DNA of 64,000 nucleotides. Origin: Mya arenaria. Its lineage: Eukaryota; Mollusca; Bivalvia; Myida; Myidae. Position 1 is the first letter of the stretch; each line of letters opens with the position of its first letter. The DNA is taken from positions 70,632,993 through 70,696,992 of the forward strand of contig NC_069132.1 of the NCBI RefSeq assembly GCF_026914265.1, written 5' to 3'. The notes below the pieces were generated by a model that ran no database searches, had not been told where the DNA came from, and saw only the letters and a list, made by a program, of their open reading frames with translations. Below are positions 48,031 through 61,380 of this stretch, in pieces. The position numbers and the translations under genes are program-made.

Positions 48031-51000
48031 ATGGAACCTAATTCTCCTGATTTGAAGGTGTTAACAGCGCCTCAATTATACAACATGGATGTGATGAATG
48101 GTGGACACTTGAGTGGCCAGCCGGCATTTCCAGGACAACCCTTTAATCAAGGGAAATCCATTCAATTTGAACAGGAAGATCCGTCAACTTACGGCGACTA
48201 TTCCGACGGCGACGACGAAGGTTTTAGTGCAAACGTACAAAAAACGGGGAAGAAGACGAAAGGACGTGTTAAGATTAAAATGGAGTTCATTGAGAATAAA
48301 CTGCGAAGATACACGACATTTAGCAAACGAAAAACTGGGATAATGAAAAAGGTATGTCCGCCATTCAATAAACATGCTCGTAGTAGCTTGACCCATATTT
48401 GGACATTGTACTACACGCCCAAGGCTTGTTTATTGATCGATCAGCTGTTGTGTGTATTTAATGAAATATAGGCATGCAACCAAATTTTATGACAACTTGC
48501 TTCATATTATATTAGATTTAATTCATGAATTATAGATATTATCGTTATAATTGTAATGTTGAGTCATATTGTACCTACTTTAAAAATAATACCAGTATAA
48601 TTGCTTATGAAAAGTAATGGCTTTAAAATTGAATGATGTAACTATTTTTTGGACTATCACAGTATTAGCTTTTTTTGATTATCACTTGTATTTACGTTAA
48701 ATACTAAAATCTTAATTGGTCCAAAAATCATAATAAACTTTCAAATAAAATGAATAATTACTCTTTTTTTCTTATTTTTTCCTCTTTTTTTCTCATATTT
48801 TTTCCTTTTTTAAAAGCTGAACAGTACAATCCTGACTTATTTCATTCTACCTATTTTGTTCATTTCCAGGCTTATGAACTTTCAACATTGACTGGTACCC
48901 AGGTAATGCTACTTGTGGCCAGTGAGACTGGCCATGTTTACACCTTCGCAACCCGCAAACTGCAGCCCATGATAACAAGCGAAAGTGGCAAGGCCCTCAT
49001 CCAGACCTGCCTAAACTCTCCCGATCCCCCTCCAGCAGGCCCAGGCCAGCAACAGGCAGTTGAGCAGAGGATGAATCCAGGCGGCTTTGAGGAGACTGAA
49101 TTGACTTATGCTGTGGACGATGAAAATGAGAAGGTAAACATCACGTTAAACATTGATTATCTTCATAAAACTAAATGTAATTGTGTTTTCACTCTTTTGT
49201 TGCTTTCCTGTAAGTATTATTTTTCTGTTATTGAATTTTTGTTTTATGATCACTGTATCTAAGACAGTTTACAATTGTGTTTCAAAGTATCTTTTTAGGG
49301 GGTAGCCAGTCTAACCTTTAACTTCAGTAGCTATATAAATTGGATGAGAAAGACATTTCTGTTCTGGCTTATCAGCTGAGTGTGCCAAATAAGTTGCACA
49401 TGTGTTTATGGGTGTAAACAAAGAGGCCATGGAGCAGCCATCAGCTGTTTAATCATTCCCACATGTGGCAGTCCCTGCAGGGGGCACACCATGTTTGTGA
49501 GATCTGATCTCCTATAGGAATTGTTCCAAGAAAGGAAAGCATAAGGTTTCTGTTTATATGGTTAGATACAAAGATACTGAAAAACATCATGATTGGCTTA
49601 GTGTCATTTACACAATTTATATGGCACATTTCTCTCATGTTTGATGCCATATTCCATTATAATCATTATACTAGGTATTTTCTATCATTTACTCTAAATT
49701 TATTGCTTCTTTTTTATTTAATAGGTAACTCTTAGCATTAACATCTTGCCCATTTATCAATACAGTGGCTTGAAAATTTCAGATTTATCCAGAAATTTTA
49801 GAAGGTTTGATTTTTTCAGGGGGTGGGGGTGGGTAGTGGGTCTTTGAAGGACTCTGAAGGACTCTGAAATCCTTTTATTTATTGCTGTGATGATTTTTGA
49901 GGACTTTGAAATGCCAAAATGTTGTGATGAGATTGATTTTAGAAGATCTCTGGAATTCCTGCAACTATTTTTCGTCAAGGCGCTCTGCCCGTCTCATCCC
50001 TCACAGGGTCTCTATCTAGATCCGTCCCTTGACCTCCACCCATAGATGTAGGCTCTTTTTGTGGATTGACAATTATCGGCTGTTAGAACATTTGCACTAG
50101 GGCATCTTCTTAAATTGTCGAAGTGAACATTTCATGTCAATTGTAAAGAAACTATGCATAAGTAACACCAAAATGCACCATTTTAGACTAAAGTTAGCAT
50201 AAACAAATCATGTGGGGACCCCAATACCCCCCTTGCCATATTTAGAGCATATATTGGGTGTTTATGAGGAAGGTGGTGCTCTTGGTATCACCCTTTGCTA
50301 AATCTGATAAGCTATGCTAAGTTTTGGGTAATTAACTGCATTAGGTTTGTATTTTTGAATGTTTAGCATCTCTCTCAGCCAAAATGGAATTTTCTACCCG
50401 AGTGCCAAAAATGATTAATTTTGCATTTAATCTTAGAAGTATAGTACTCTATCTCCATAGATGAAATGTATTGGTTAGAGGGGTATGTTTATATCCTGCT
50501 AAAGCAAGGCAGTATTATGAATTTACAGTTCTGTAGAGGCTAATGTCAGGAGATGCCAAGATTAGTTCTCTAGAAAAAAACCTCATTTCCTACCAGAACC
50601 ATTGCAGAATCTCATTTCTATGGAATGTTCATTCTTTTGGTTGTTGCCTATACCTGCCTACCTGCTTTCCAGCCTAGAGTTTGCAAATTGTTCTAAAAGG
50701 TCATTGTACATACAGCAGCCCTGTATTGTATGGTATTTGGGACAAACTTACAGATAATGGTTTTCTATATGGTATATGGTAAAACATACGCTAAAATATG
50801 AAGAAAAAGTATCAATAATAAAAAATAATAAAAAGTTGTATATAAAAGGACCTTATTGGATACATGTTTTGATTTGATTTTAGGTGAACATCTTTTTGTT
50901 GTTGATTTTTTTACTTGTTTCTCTCTTCAGTATGTATGCAGTGCTTAAAACTGTTTTGTCTGAATTATCAGAATAAAAGCATGCAAATCAATACACAATG

Positions 51001-54000
51001 GTCATGTTTATATATGATAATATGTATTTTATGGGAATGGCTTCCATTTGAAATATTTTATCATGTGGCTGGGCTTATAAGCATGTACATATGTTAGTCC
51101 AGGATTCAGTAGCTGATGTATGTCTGCTAGGGTGGGAGATGAGGAGGCAGCAGCTTAATTTGGCTGGCTGCCCTTACCTGGAATTTTAGACTGGCACCCA
51201 GGTCACAGAACATATTTATTTTGTCATTTATGAAAGATTTTCAGGTTATAAGAACTGAAGTGTAACTAAAAAAAGCAATAACAGTTTTTAATCATACTAC
51301 ACAGATGATTTACCGAAAAAAACAAATTCATGCATGCATTGAAGACTACTCCATCACCCCCATTAACCAGAAACATGAAATTGGATATAACGCTAATTAG
51401 TTCTGCCCTTGTAAGATTTGCAACATATATAGCCAGCACCCAGTCTTTTTTCTGTTTTTGAGATAATTTGGATTTCTTGCAAATTCAGAAGAAAGCCTAT
51501 TGCTTATCAGTTCCAGAAATCAGAGCTGCTGTGTATGAGTATGATAAATGATAAAGTTCCCATGAGTTTTATGGCACCAGTCTGAGAAAAGGCAGTTCTT
51601 GATTTGGAACATTCTCTTATGTGTTAGTCAGAGAAAAGTAGTTCCATTCCTAATTCTGTACAAAACATATAGGAAAAGTATAAGCTGTCATGAACAATTG
51701 TGGCAGCTGTGTGTAGAAAGTTACAATATATTTGAACCTGTTGCCCTAGATCTGATATGATTAATATTTTATGATTAATTTTTTAAAGAACGTAGACTAT
51801 ATTTACTTAATCCTCAATTTAATAAAAAACCAACTTGTAACATACTTTTTGTCTTACATATCAAAACTCTGCCCTTTTCCCCTCTGACTGGCACCATTTT
51901 TAACTAAAATGTATTTTAGTTTTTAAGGTAAAGACAATGCATGTGACATCCATGATGATGTTTTGCATATCATTATTATTTTTTATGTAAATTCAAACTG
52001 AATTTGGTCAATTTATTAAACAGTCATTTATTTAAATGAGGATCCTTTCCCTTCTAGTCATTGATGGAGGCTGGTGGCGGTGGTGTGAAACCGGTCTACA
52101 CAATGACAGCCTCCAGCTCCATGGCCCAAGAGGCGCAGGGTTACATCCAGGCCACAACCCCACCACAGGCGCATACACAATCTAACTTAAGTATGCAACT
52201 GCTTAATTGTCTTAAGGATGTTTTATAAGGAATGTTTGGATATTTATTTTTTCTTAATAACCTTAACTGTATTTTAAAAAGAGGAGATCTTACAGTTATT
52301 TGATCAGACAAATGCAATTTGCTAATGAAATGTCTTTTGCAAGCCATGCAAAGCAACACTGAACTTAGTTCTGCAAACTAATAATTAAACCAATGTGATA
52401 TTTAAAATTAACACCTGTAAATGTGGTATAATAAAAACAAACTTTTTATAATAACCATTATACCTCTCATTAATCATTAAATGTTGTAGCAGGCCAGGTA
52501 GTGCAAGTGAGCACCCCACAGCCGACCCATGTTAAACCCAGCCCTACCACACAACAGGCGAGCTCCATTGCTGTCCAGCTGCCCGGGCTACCGCCAGGCT
52601 TCATACTTCAACCAGGTAATCTTCCTCTCAAATGAAGTTGTATATTTCTGTCTAGGTAATGCTAAGCCAGGGTTTTCTCAGCATAAATTGAAAAGAAGCC
52701 TAGCCTTTCAATTTAAGGAAGATATGATTGACCTGTAACACTTTATAGAGGAAAATATGCGAGAAAACTGTAAATGGTCAAAGTAAAACTGATTCTTGTT
52801 AGGTTCATTGCTCATCTTTTTCCATTCTTAATTAACAGTATGTTTTTAAGGTATCTGATGTTCTAAAAAGACTGTCATTTCATCTGGCAATAATGTTACT
52901 TGTCGATGCATGGTGAACCATATAATTGTGGTATTATTTGTAAGGATATTGCTTACTCAATACTAATCTAATAAGTTAAAGGCCTAGTTTAAAGAATGTT
53001 TGGCATGACAATCTCCTGCTAATTGCACTGATGCCACAGTACGAGCCAATTTCCCATTTATTGCTTTATTGTCGCAGGGCCATTTAGGGTTCATTTCTAT
53101 ATACCTTCAAAACCCACGTTACTGCACAGCAGGATATTCAGATCAGACAATTAGGCAATTAGATTAAGATTAATACACAGAGGTTGTGTACAATACACAG
53201 ATTGGTGGGTGGGAGGGGGGGGGGGAGGGGGTTTCACTTATAGAAGGATTAAACTAGGCCTTTAAATAAATAATCCAACATACATTACAGGTGAAGTTTT
53301 GGAAGTTTGTATTTTTTGTCTTTATTTAAACTGAAATCAGAAGCCTAATGACTAGTTTCAAGGTTAAAACTGAGTGTTACTTACAATATATTTATTGTTT
53401 ACTTATAAGTTTTAGTAATTGCATATTCTTCCTCATCATACTAAACACTTTATAATGTTACTCAAATAATATGGCTAGCCAGGCATCAACATTTAACATG
53501 ATTGTACATGGGATACCTTCAATTCAGCTATTTGACCAACATAGATAAGATACTTCATTATTTTAACCCTAATTTTATCCTCTGAAAAAGCCTTGTTAGA
53601 GTTATGACTGAATAAACAGCCATGTAGCTCCTGAACAGAATGATTAGAGCAAGGGTTCATTTGAGACAGTGGGTAAAATGTATTAACAGGAGTTGAGACT
53701 TACAAGAAATAGTTTGTATAAATTATTAAATTTAATGCTAAATAAATGTTGTTGTTGTTGTATAAATTATTAAATGGGAATGTTGTTAGTTCAAAATGAG
53801 CATCATACTCGTTGATTGATTTGGTAGCACCCGTCCTCCCTTTTTGCTGTCATTTATGGAAGTATATATATCAGGGATGTTAGTGTGAAGTGAATATATG
53901 CATCTTCAGTTATATCCAAAGATCAACAGTTTTCAGGGCTTGAAGTAGTATGTACATTATTACATTTTCAGTCCTTTGTTTCACACTACTTTGTAGGATT

Positions 54001-57000
54001 GTTGGAAATGCTAGGTCCATCCCAGTTATCGTACACAGCTTGAGAATCAACTGATTTATATTGTTTAAAGGGGCGTTCTTTTTTAAGTGGTTACTGCTAC
54101 TTGTCAATTAAGGATGCTGTGTAGAGGTTGAGACAAGCTATACTGTATTAAAAAGCATTTTGCATTGTTGAAACTGTGAATCAGTTGGTTGATTTTTTTA
54201 AATATCCTTTTTTCTTTTGATTCAATATAGTATATTGTTTTGAATTGCATTTTTTTAATTTGATATTGTTTGTGTGTGTATTTGCAGGCATGTCATTCAC
54301 AATCCCAGTCCAGACTTCACAGCAGTCTCAGTCCCAATCGTCACAGCAACAGGCCACGTACCGCTTCCCGGGTTCAACACAGCCAGTGATGACCAGTATG
54401 TAATTTAAAGCTTTTCCATGCAGTACAGACCATCGCAGTCTGTTTTTTGAAGAATTTGAAAATATTCACATTATTAGCTTTTTCTGTTCACAAGATTCAT
54501 AATCTTCCCTGCATGGTATGTGTTGTTCAATGAGCTATTTCCTTCATATTTATGCACCCGAAGGTGGGCATATTAAAATTGCACCGGCCGTCTGGTTTTC
54601 CATGTCCTGGCTGTAACTCGGTCATGCACTAAGGGATTTTAATATAACTTTGCTCATAATTATGTCACAATTAGGGTTAAAGTATTTTGGAATGCTGCAT
54701 ATAATTGTGCATAAAGAGTACAGATGGTCATTTTTGTGCTGTAATTTGTCATGCACAAAAAAAATCAAAATTACTTTGCACAATTGTTCAGAATATATAG
54801 ATGGGTGCAAAGCACTCATCCCTGCCTCTTACTGCATCACTCCTCCACACTTGACTGCAGCCATCATGGGGGCCGGCATTTGCTCATAGTCTCATAATAT
54901 AGCTCTTTGTGGATATAGGCATATTAGTAATTGCATATGCATTTGAAATGAATGGCTTTTTGAGATCATTTATCACTAACACCTCTTGTTTATTAATCTT
55001 AAATTGTCATTTTTCATGAATTATTAAACACTTACATGTATAAACGGGCTTACTGGTGTATTTTAGGTGCTTCCCTAGTACAGGCAGACACAAGTCAGAG
55101 GTTACAAACCAACGGGACAGCCACTGTCTCACAGCCCACTGTCAGTGTTGTCACACAGAGTAAGTTGGGCTCTTTTTTGCTGCTTCAACCACTTCCCAAC
55201 CCATACAGTATTTATTAAATAACCTAGCTAATGATGTTAATTAATAGTAACTAGGAAATGCATAAAGTTCATATTCCATTTACTGTCTACCTTAATTCAG
55301 TGCCATCCATTTTGAATGGATAATTTGTTTGAGCTTTGTTCTATTATAGTTGATGTGACTTTAAAATTACAATTAACATTACTGTCAGATATTTTTAGTC
55401 AGTGTAACATTAAAACATTAACATAACTGTTTGCTATTATGTAGACAGTAAGATAAAAGCTAGTTGGTGTTTCCTCTTCAGGTGGTCAGCAGGCAATGAC
55501 ACCGAGTGTATTTATGTACCAGACACCCCAGGGTATTGTGTATGCCCCGGCCACCGGCACAATGCAGGATAAGACAATCTTCAACTTGCAGCCTTCAACC
55601 AATGATAACAATGGTAATAAAGTGTACAAGCCAGCACAATAACATTTTATTGATTTAGTCACTAATGATTTTATATGAGACATTAGTGAAAGTTTGGATT
55701 TTTTCCACTCAAATTAAATAAACAATCCAAAGTTCGTGATTCTGAAAATCATTGTGATGATTTTTATTTAACATTTAAACCAATGAAAGTGTAAATTTAA
55801 TGTATCAGTATAAGATAGCTTTATTTATACTTGCACATGGAAAAGGCCCATTGAGCAAGTGTTCCGATAAGATTGTTAGTCATATTAGATTCTTGGAGCA
55901 TAATGCACAGACAAGTGCATCAGTGTATAGAACTGTCACAAAGGTTCCCCATTTAACATCCTTCCTGGTAGACAATTAGTATTTCTTTAGAGGTGTGGCG
56001 GGGAATCAGACCTGTGACCCCTGGATTGACAGTCAAGTGTATTAACACTAAACTTGGGATCCGCAACAATATATCAGTACATGTTTAACCAATGAAGTGT
56101 TAATTTAATATTTCACACTTAAACCAATGAAAATGTAAAACTGTTACCTAGTTGTTACAAGCAAAATGACAAATGGAGTTGAATTCATTAGATTCTTTTG
56201 TTAAAAAATCCCCTTGAGGACTGAAGGCAGACTGTCCCTTTTAAGCATCATTTATCTGTGAAGTAATAAGAATATACATGTTGCAATTATGTTATGAAGA
56301 TATTCTATGCCAAATAATTTCTTTTAATGAAAAATATGAACACTAATTATTGGCCAAAAATGTTTTCCTGTAGATAATGACCATGTTGTATGTACGTGTT
56401 TTGCAGGTCAGCAACAACAACAGCCATTCATCATCCCTATCCCCGTCTCCCTTGCCGGATCTCAACAGGTAGGCCATACTCGCATTCTGTTACAAATTGA
56501 GCAGCGTTTTGCATACTTAACAATTTAGTCCTTAAAATTCATAATCAAAGTGGTCTTGTGATGTGTAAGCATTATTCGGAACACCTCGGCTATTTTCCAT
56601 CAAAAAACAACCTCGAATGTAATCTGGTACATCAACAGTTGAAGTAGTTCGTAAAATTTAAATATTATTGTTTATTAATTGTAGTGTTTTAATGTTGTTT
56701 TTTTGTATAACTTAATTTAAATTGATTGCCAGTGAAGTGTATAATTAAATAATTGATATCTCAAGATTTGAGTCAACTGCAAAATTGAAATTACTACGTA
56801 ATCAACTTGCAGCCGAGCCTAGTTAAATGTAAAGATTTCTGATATTGTAAACTGTCCATATACATCCAAGGTTGTTTCGATGGTAAATGGCCGAGGAGTT
56901 CCGAATAGTGTTAGCATATTAGAAATAATAATTGAAAGGGAAGCAATGCTTGTACTCTGTTATCAGTTCCTTTAGTAGTTGCCTCCCCTATATTTGTCAC

Positions 57001-57124
57001 TACTTGCACGTACAAATGTATGTGGTTTTTATAGGTGTTACAGTTCTCTCCACCACCTGAGCACCCGATTAAGTCTGAGCTTCCTCTATCACAGCCGACT
57101 GGCGCAAAGAAAAGGAAGGTCTGA
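48031..57124 (+). CDS. SRF: Serum response factor (MADS-box transcription factor)
   Basis: Nine coding exons join in frame to 441 aa: 48031-48351, 48870-49133, 52058-52190, 52493-52615, 54288-54395, 55067-55159, 55482-55613, 56407-56468, 57035-57124. SRF binds CArG boxes and, with MRTF or Ets-family partners, controls actin-cytoskeleton, muscle and immediate-early genes. The MADS box spans about residues 76-134 (GRVKIKMEFIENKLRRYTTF, KRKTGIMKK then AYELSTLTGTQ), nearly identical to vertebrate SRF. The SAM extension follows (SETGHVYTFATRKLQPMITS, ALIQTCLNSPD) to about 167. The N-terminus is acidic (YSDGDDEG). The C-terminal half is rich in Gln, Ser, Thr and Pro, as expected of the transactivation domain. 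The MADS box is split after KK by a 518-bp intron. The protein ends GAKKRKV, a basic string resembling a nuclear localisation signal. Two CArG boxes upstream suggest autoregulation. Very confident. Confidence 0.97.
49134..52057 (+). other. SRF intron 2, no further feature
   Basis: The 2.9-kb intron between the MADS/SAM exon and the first activation-domain exon. No coding exon, RNA gene or recognised repeat was seen. A small duplication (gaaggactct twice) lies at about 49846-49866. Confidence 0.6.
52976..53265. mobile_element. TIR MITE with TTAA ends in SRF intron 4
   Basis: TTAAAGGCCTAGTTTAA at the left is mirrored by TTAAACTAGGCCTTTAA at the right, 290 bp end to end. TTAA at both outer edges suggests TTAA-type insertion. 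A G-rich run (about 53206-53231) lies inside. Confidence 0.8.
55985..56060 (-). mobile_element. tRNA-derived SINE head in SRF intron 7
   Basis: On the minus strand the sequence reads tagtgttaatacacttgact, then gtcaatccaggggtcacagg, then tctgattccccgcc. A good B box (ggtctgattcc, plus-strand 56002-56012) and a weak A box lie at tRNA spacing. The T-arm is intact but the acceptor stem is not, so it is a SINE remnant and not a tRNA gene. Confidence 0.5.
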
Positions 57125-57635
57125 TTGGTTCCCTGCCCCAGGGGGAGGGGCTTCACATGGTGCTATATTGAGCCTTCCCAAGCTTGACAAGTGAGAGGGG
57201 AAGGTGATGGTTAATAAGTTGAAGGCCAATCCTGGCACAAGAGTCGGCTAGTGTGCAATGGGATCAAATGTAAATACACGACATAATAAATTATTAATAT
57301 GTATATTTTGCAAAACAAATGGCTGATGGTTATGCATTAAAACATGTCAAGATGTGTAAATACATTGCTTTGAGTGACATTATAAATGCCATGACCCTAA
57401 AGCTACATTGTAACATTTGTATATGAGACTTGTTTTAACACTGCTGCATAAATTAATCTTATTAATCAAGATGCATTACAGTTTTTATTATTTTTTTGCA
57501 ATATTTAAAACTACTTGATTATGGTGACATGTACCATTGTCCACTTTGGTATTTTGATTTTGTCATAACTTGCAAACAATCAAATTATATTTTTGTACAA
57601 GTTGGTTCACACATTTGCAATGAGCACACATATAT

Positions 57636-57704
57636 AAGGCCAACCTTAAAAAAATTCTTGTTTGGAGTAACCCTACCCAGATTTTTTAAGGTGGGTAGGT
57701 AGGT

Positions 57705-57740
<36 letters not shown>

Positions 57741-58257
57741 CTCCAACGACAACTGGATCTTGTGTACAGTACATTCACTACATAACACTAGTTATTCAAG
57801 GCATTGTAATAAACTTTTGAACAACAAACATCTTAACTTCTGATCCTTTAGTAGCTCTCCGGGATTGTTTCATCATTCTCCATTAAAATATCAAATACAT
57901 CGTACCATGTGAAGTCGACATTGAATTTTCTTACAAAGTTGTTTTTAATTTTTTTATTTAAGTAATTTATTGTCACACAAAACGTAATTTCGTTCGGTTC
58001 ACGTTCGACAAACTTGCAGTCAGCCATGTTTTCGAAACGCTCATTGCGATCAGAGATAAAAACCGAAGCTCTACGAGTGTGTCTACAAATCGAAAAGAAC
58101 CGAAACAAAAGAAAAGAGCAGAAACAGAAAATAGTAGTGGAAAGGCGTTGAAAAAAAAAATTCGCGGATCAAAATGCCAAAAAAAATTTTGAGTCGGCAA
58201 CGATTTTTATGGGTCGGTCGCGTTACTCCAAACAAGAAATTTTTTATTTTAGGCCTA
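57636..58257. mobile_element. TIR element carrying a gene-like ORF
   Basis: The left end (aaggccaacc, then attcttgtttggagtaaccc) is mirrored by the right end (gcgttactccaaacaagaaa, then aggcct). Both inner flanks carry the gggt(a/c)gg or gacc(g/c)accc motif. The left arm holds a homopolymer run of about 32 T (57709-57740). Between the arms lies a minus-strand ORF described separately. The overall size, about 620 bp, and the TIRs suggest a non-autonomous DNA transposon. No clear target duplication was found. Confidence 0.7.
57848..58027 (-). CDS. Gene-like ORF inside the TIR element (59 aa from MADCKF)
   Basis: From the ATG at 58027 the frame reads MADCKFVEREPNEITFCVTI, then a Lys/Asn-rich stretch, then FNVDFTWYDVFDILMENDET and PESY before the stop. 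The frame is open upstream as well (to 58108). The composition and beginning resemble a real first exon, for example the N-terminus of a captured host gene or of the parent transposon's protein. It is unlike the AT-rich filler around it. No family was recognised, and the ORF may simply be a remnant. Confidence 0.35.
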   Translation of the reverse strand: MADCKFVEREPNEITFCVTINYLNKKIKNNFVRKFNVDFTWYDVFDILMENDETIPESY

Positions 58258-58822
58258 AAGGAAGTCCCTGTCTTTAATATTTCAATGCATGTGAAACTTG
58301 AACCAGCGATAACATCTGCTGGCATGGCTACAGCCCACAGTGCTTGTGGTATGTATTTGTTCATACATGCATTTTCATATTGTATTTTACAAATTGGCAA
58401 AAACTTATTGCTTTGTTAAATATTATGAGGATTTTACCATTTTAACATTAAATGCTAATACTTGTGGTTTTATAAGCAGTTTATGGTTGTAGATAAAATA
58501 GCTATAAAACCTTGCAATCCACTTGCACTTCAATGCTCATTAAATGGGAATAAGATTAAATTTATTGATTGATCTTTAACATTAGGAAAATAGATAAACT
58601 TTCCTTTTTGTCTTTAATTTTATGAACGGTTAAATGGATCATTGTGGTACTGTCTGTGTCCGTGCTAGATCTGTTCAAATGTTCATTTTAATAAGTAATC
58701 TTGATCAAATGTTGATATAATAATCATTTTCTTTCTTGATATATTTTAGTAATTATGTTTCTGAAAGATCTTTATTAGCTCAAACTAGAAATGATCTGAG
58801 CCTTATTTAAACCTACATGTAA

Positions 58823-59134
58823 TGCACGAGTCAAATTTAACCACGGCCTCCCCAGGTCCGGGGAATAGCTGAGACTTTGACTTTCGGTCCAGCCAAGCCC
58901 AGGTAAAATCTCCGCCCTGTGAGGAAGAACTGCTTGTAAAATCCCTGCCAAATGCCCCCTCACCCCAGGGAACCTAGGTAATGACCATTCCCCGCTATTT
59001 TGGTGTGAAGACAAAACCACCGCTTTCACCCGACACTGCGGGCCACCGGAAAGGTAAAAACACAGCCCATTTCCCCCGCTATCCCCAGTATACCCCCGGA
59101 TCTGACGGGGCCATGGTTACAATTGACTGGTGCA
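58823..59134. mobile_element. GC-rich MITE with TAA target duplication, copy 2
   Basis: The same family as 47149-47480 but in inverted orientation for its interior (ctttcggtccagccaagccc appears early, gcgggccaccgg late). The ends TGCACGAGTCAAATTTAACC and GGTTACAATTGACTGGTGCA are flanked by TAA on both sides. It is more diverged than copy 1 at the left end. Confidence 0.8.
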
Positions 59135-59139
59135 TAAGG

Positions 59140-60248
59140 GTAACAACCTCTGTTAAGATCAAGATGTAAGGGTTGAGACCTTCTTGTAGGGGTGACATCC
59201 CTCCTTTGATACCTACATTTAAGGGTTACAACCCTCATTTGACCTACATGTAAAGGTTAAAATCCTCATTAAAACCTACATGTAAGAGGGTTTTTAACCC
59301 CCATTTTAGACCTACATTTAAGGGTTACACCCCTCATTTGGAGTTGGACCTACATGTTATGGTTACAAACCTAATTTGAGACCTTCATGTAGCAGTTACA
59401 AACCTCATTTGAGACCTACATTTAAGCGTTACAACCCTCATTCAGACCTACATGTAAAGGTTACAATCCTCATTCAGACCTATATTTAAGGGTTACAACC
59501 CTCATTCAGACCTACATGTAAGGGTTACAAGCCTCATTCAGACCTATATTTAAGGGTTACAACCCTCATTCAGACCTACATGTAAAGGTTACAATCCTCA
59601 TTGAGACCTATATTTAAGGGTTACAACCCTCATTCAGACCTACATGTAAGGGTTACAACCCTTATTTGGACCTACATGTAAGGGTTACAAGCCTCATTCA
59701 GACCTACATGTAAAGGTTGCAATCCTCATTGAGACCTATATTTAAGGGTTACAACCCTCATTCAGACCTACATGTAAGGGTTACAAGCCTCATTCAGACC
59801 TATATTTAAGCGTTGCAACCCTCATTCAGACCTTCATGTAACAGTTTCAAACCTCATTTGAGACCTACATGTAAGGGTTACAAGCCTCATTCAGACCTAC
59901 ATGTAAGGGTTATAAGCCTCATTCAGACCTTCATGTAAGGGTCACAACCCTCATTAGATCTACCTGGAAGGGTCAAAACCCTCATTGAGACCTACATGTA
60001 AGGGTTGCAATCCTCATTAAGGACCTACTTGTAAGAGTTACCACCTTTATTTAGACCTACATGTAAGGTCAACGACCCTCATTAGATCTACTCGGAAGGA
60101 ATAAAACCCTCATTGAGACCTACATGTAAAGGTTACAATCTTCATTAAGGACCTACTTGTAAGGGTTACCACCTTTATTTAGACCTGAATGTAAGGGTAA
60201 CAACCCTCATTGAGACCTACATGTAAGGGTTACAACCCTCATTCAGAC
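59140..60248. repeat. Minisatellite, about 32-bp unit, about 34 copies
   Basis: Units read approximately gacctacatgtaagggttac then aaccctcattca. Variants alternate (tatatttaag for tacatgtaag; tacaagcc or tacaatcc for tacaaccc). The left end is more divergent. The array begins 6 bp after the MITE copy 2 and lies in the SRF 3' flank. Confidence 0.95.
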
Positions 60249-61380
60249 CTCATTAATTATATTATTATAATCCCATACCTGAAATGACCAGTTTTTAGGG
60301 TCCACATATAATTGCTTTGTTAGTTGTTATATACATGTATTATGTTAATGTAATCTGCCAACAAGATGCCTTTTCCATTCAATTCATCGACAGCTTACAT
60401 TATGTGTAAATGTGCTTGTTTTAATTGACTCTTTTAATGATGTTCATAGTTACATGTATGTTGTTGAGATTCTCCCTGTGCCAACATTTATATATATATT
60501 TATGGAGTATGTTTTAATGATTGTTGTATATTGTTTTTTGAGATGATTCATATGACTTGTTAATGTGAATGTTTAGAATTTACTGTTGCAAAAGTGCAAT
60601 GTCCTAAAATGTGTGTGTTAAGACAACGATTTGAAAGTTCAACCAATTCACTACCAGAACAAGAGGTTTACTGGCTTTTACTGGTCTTGAGTACCATTTA
60701 TATGTTTTGAATGCTGATAGAAGTGACAGACAGACATACTGATTATATGTATGTATATAAATAGATGTGCATATCTTTTGATATCTTTCGTCCATAAAAT
60801 CTGAATAGTTTTAATGCAGGCAAAATGGACAAAACATCTAACGTTAAGTGAAATTTCAGCTGTTAAGCTATGTTTGTATTTATTTTCTACACGTGTGACT
60901 CTGTTGAAAGGCACATTTAAAGTATGTGTTGACCATTATGTCTGTTATTATTCCTGCCATTCATCATATTTCTTGGGAGCTTAATGGTACATTAATTAGC
61001 ATTATGTTTCTGGAACTAATGTATTTTTGTATACTACATGATGTCACTATTTTTGTACGAGACCAAATTTGAATAAAATAAAATCCTGAGAAGAATTCCC
61101 CATGTTGTTTTACATGTGTCTCAAAACTGTGTCATAACATTCCGTATTTACTAGTTAATATGATTCCTAGAAACAAAATGAACTAAGAATGACCTTGACA
61201 GGAGTTCAACACTGGACTATGATACAGTCCTTTTTTCTGCTGAATCTCAGATGCAAGGCAAAGTGAGGTTGATCGTGTGGCGTCGTTGTGGTTTCTGAGA
61301 AGTCATAGACGGCAGGCATGATGACCACCAAATTAAAACATCGCTAGGTTTACCACATGACCACAATACATTTTCTCTCT

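Larger units (their letters stand above)
57125..61095 (+). other. SRF 3' UTR and downstream flank
   Basis: The region after the SRF stop is filled by a TIR element, a MITE and a 32-bp minisatellite. AATAAA-type signals occur at about 57805 (taataaac) and as a tandem aataaaataaaa at about 61072-61084. The latter would give a 3.9-kb 3' UTR. Which is used cannot be told from sequence. Confidence 0.4.
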
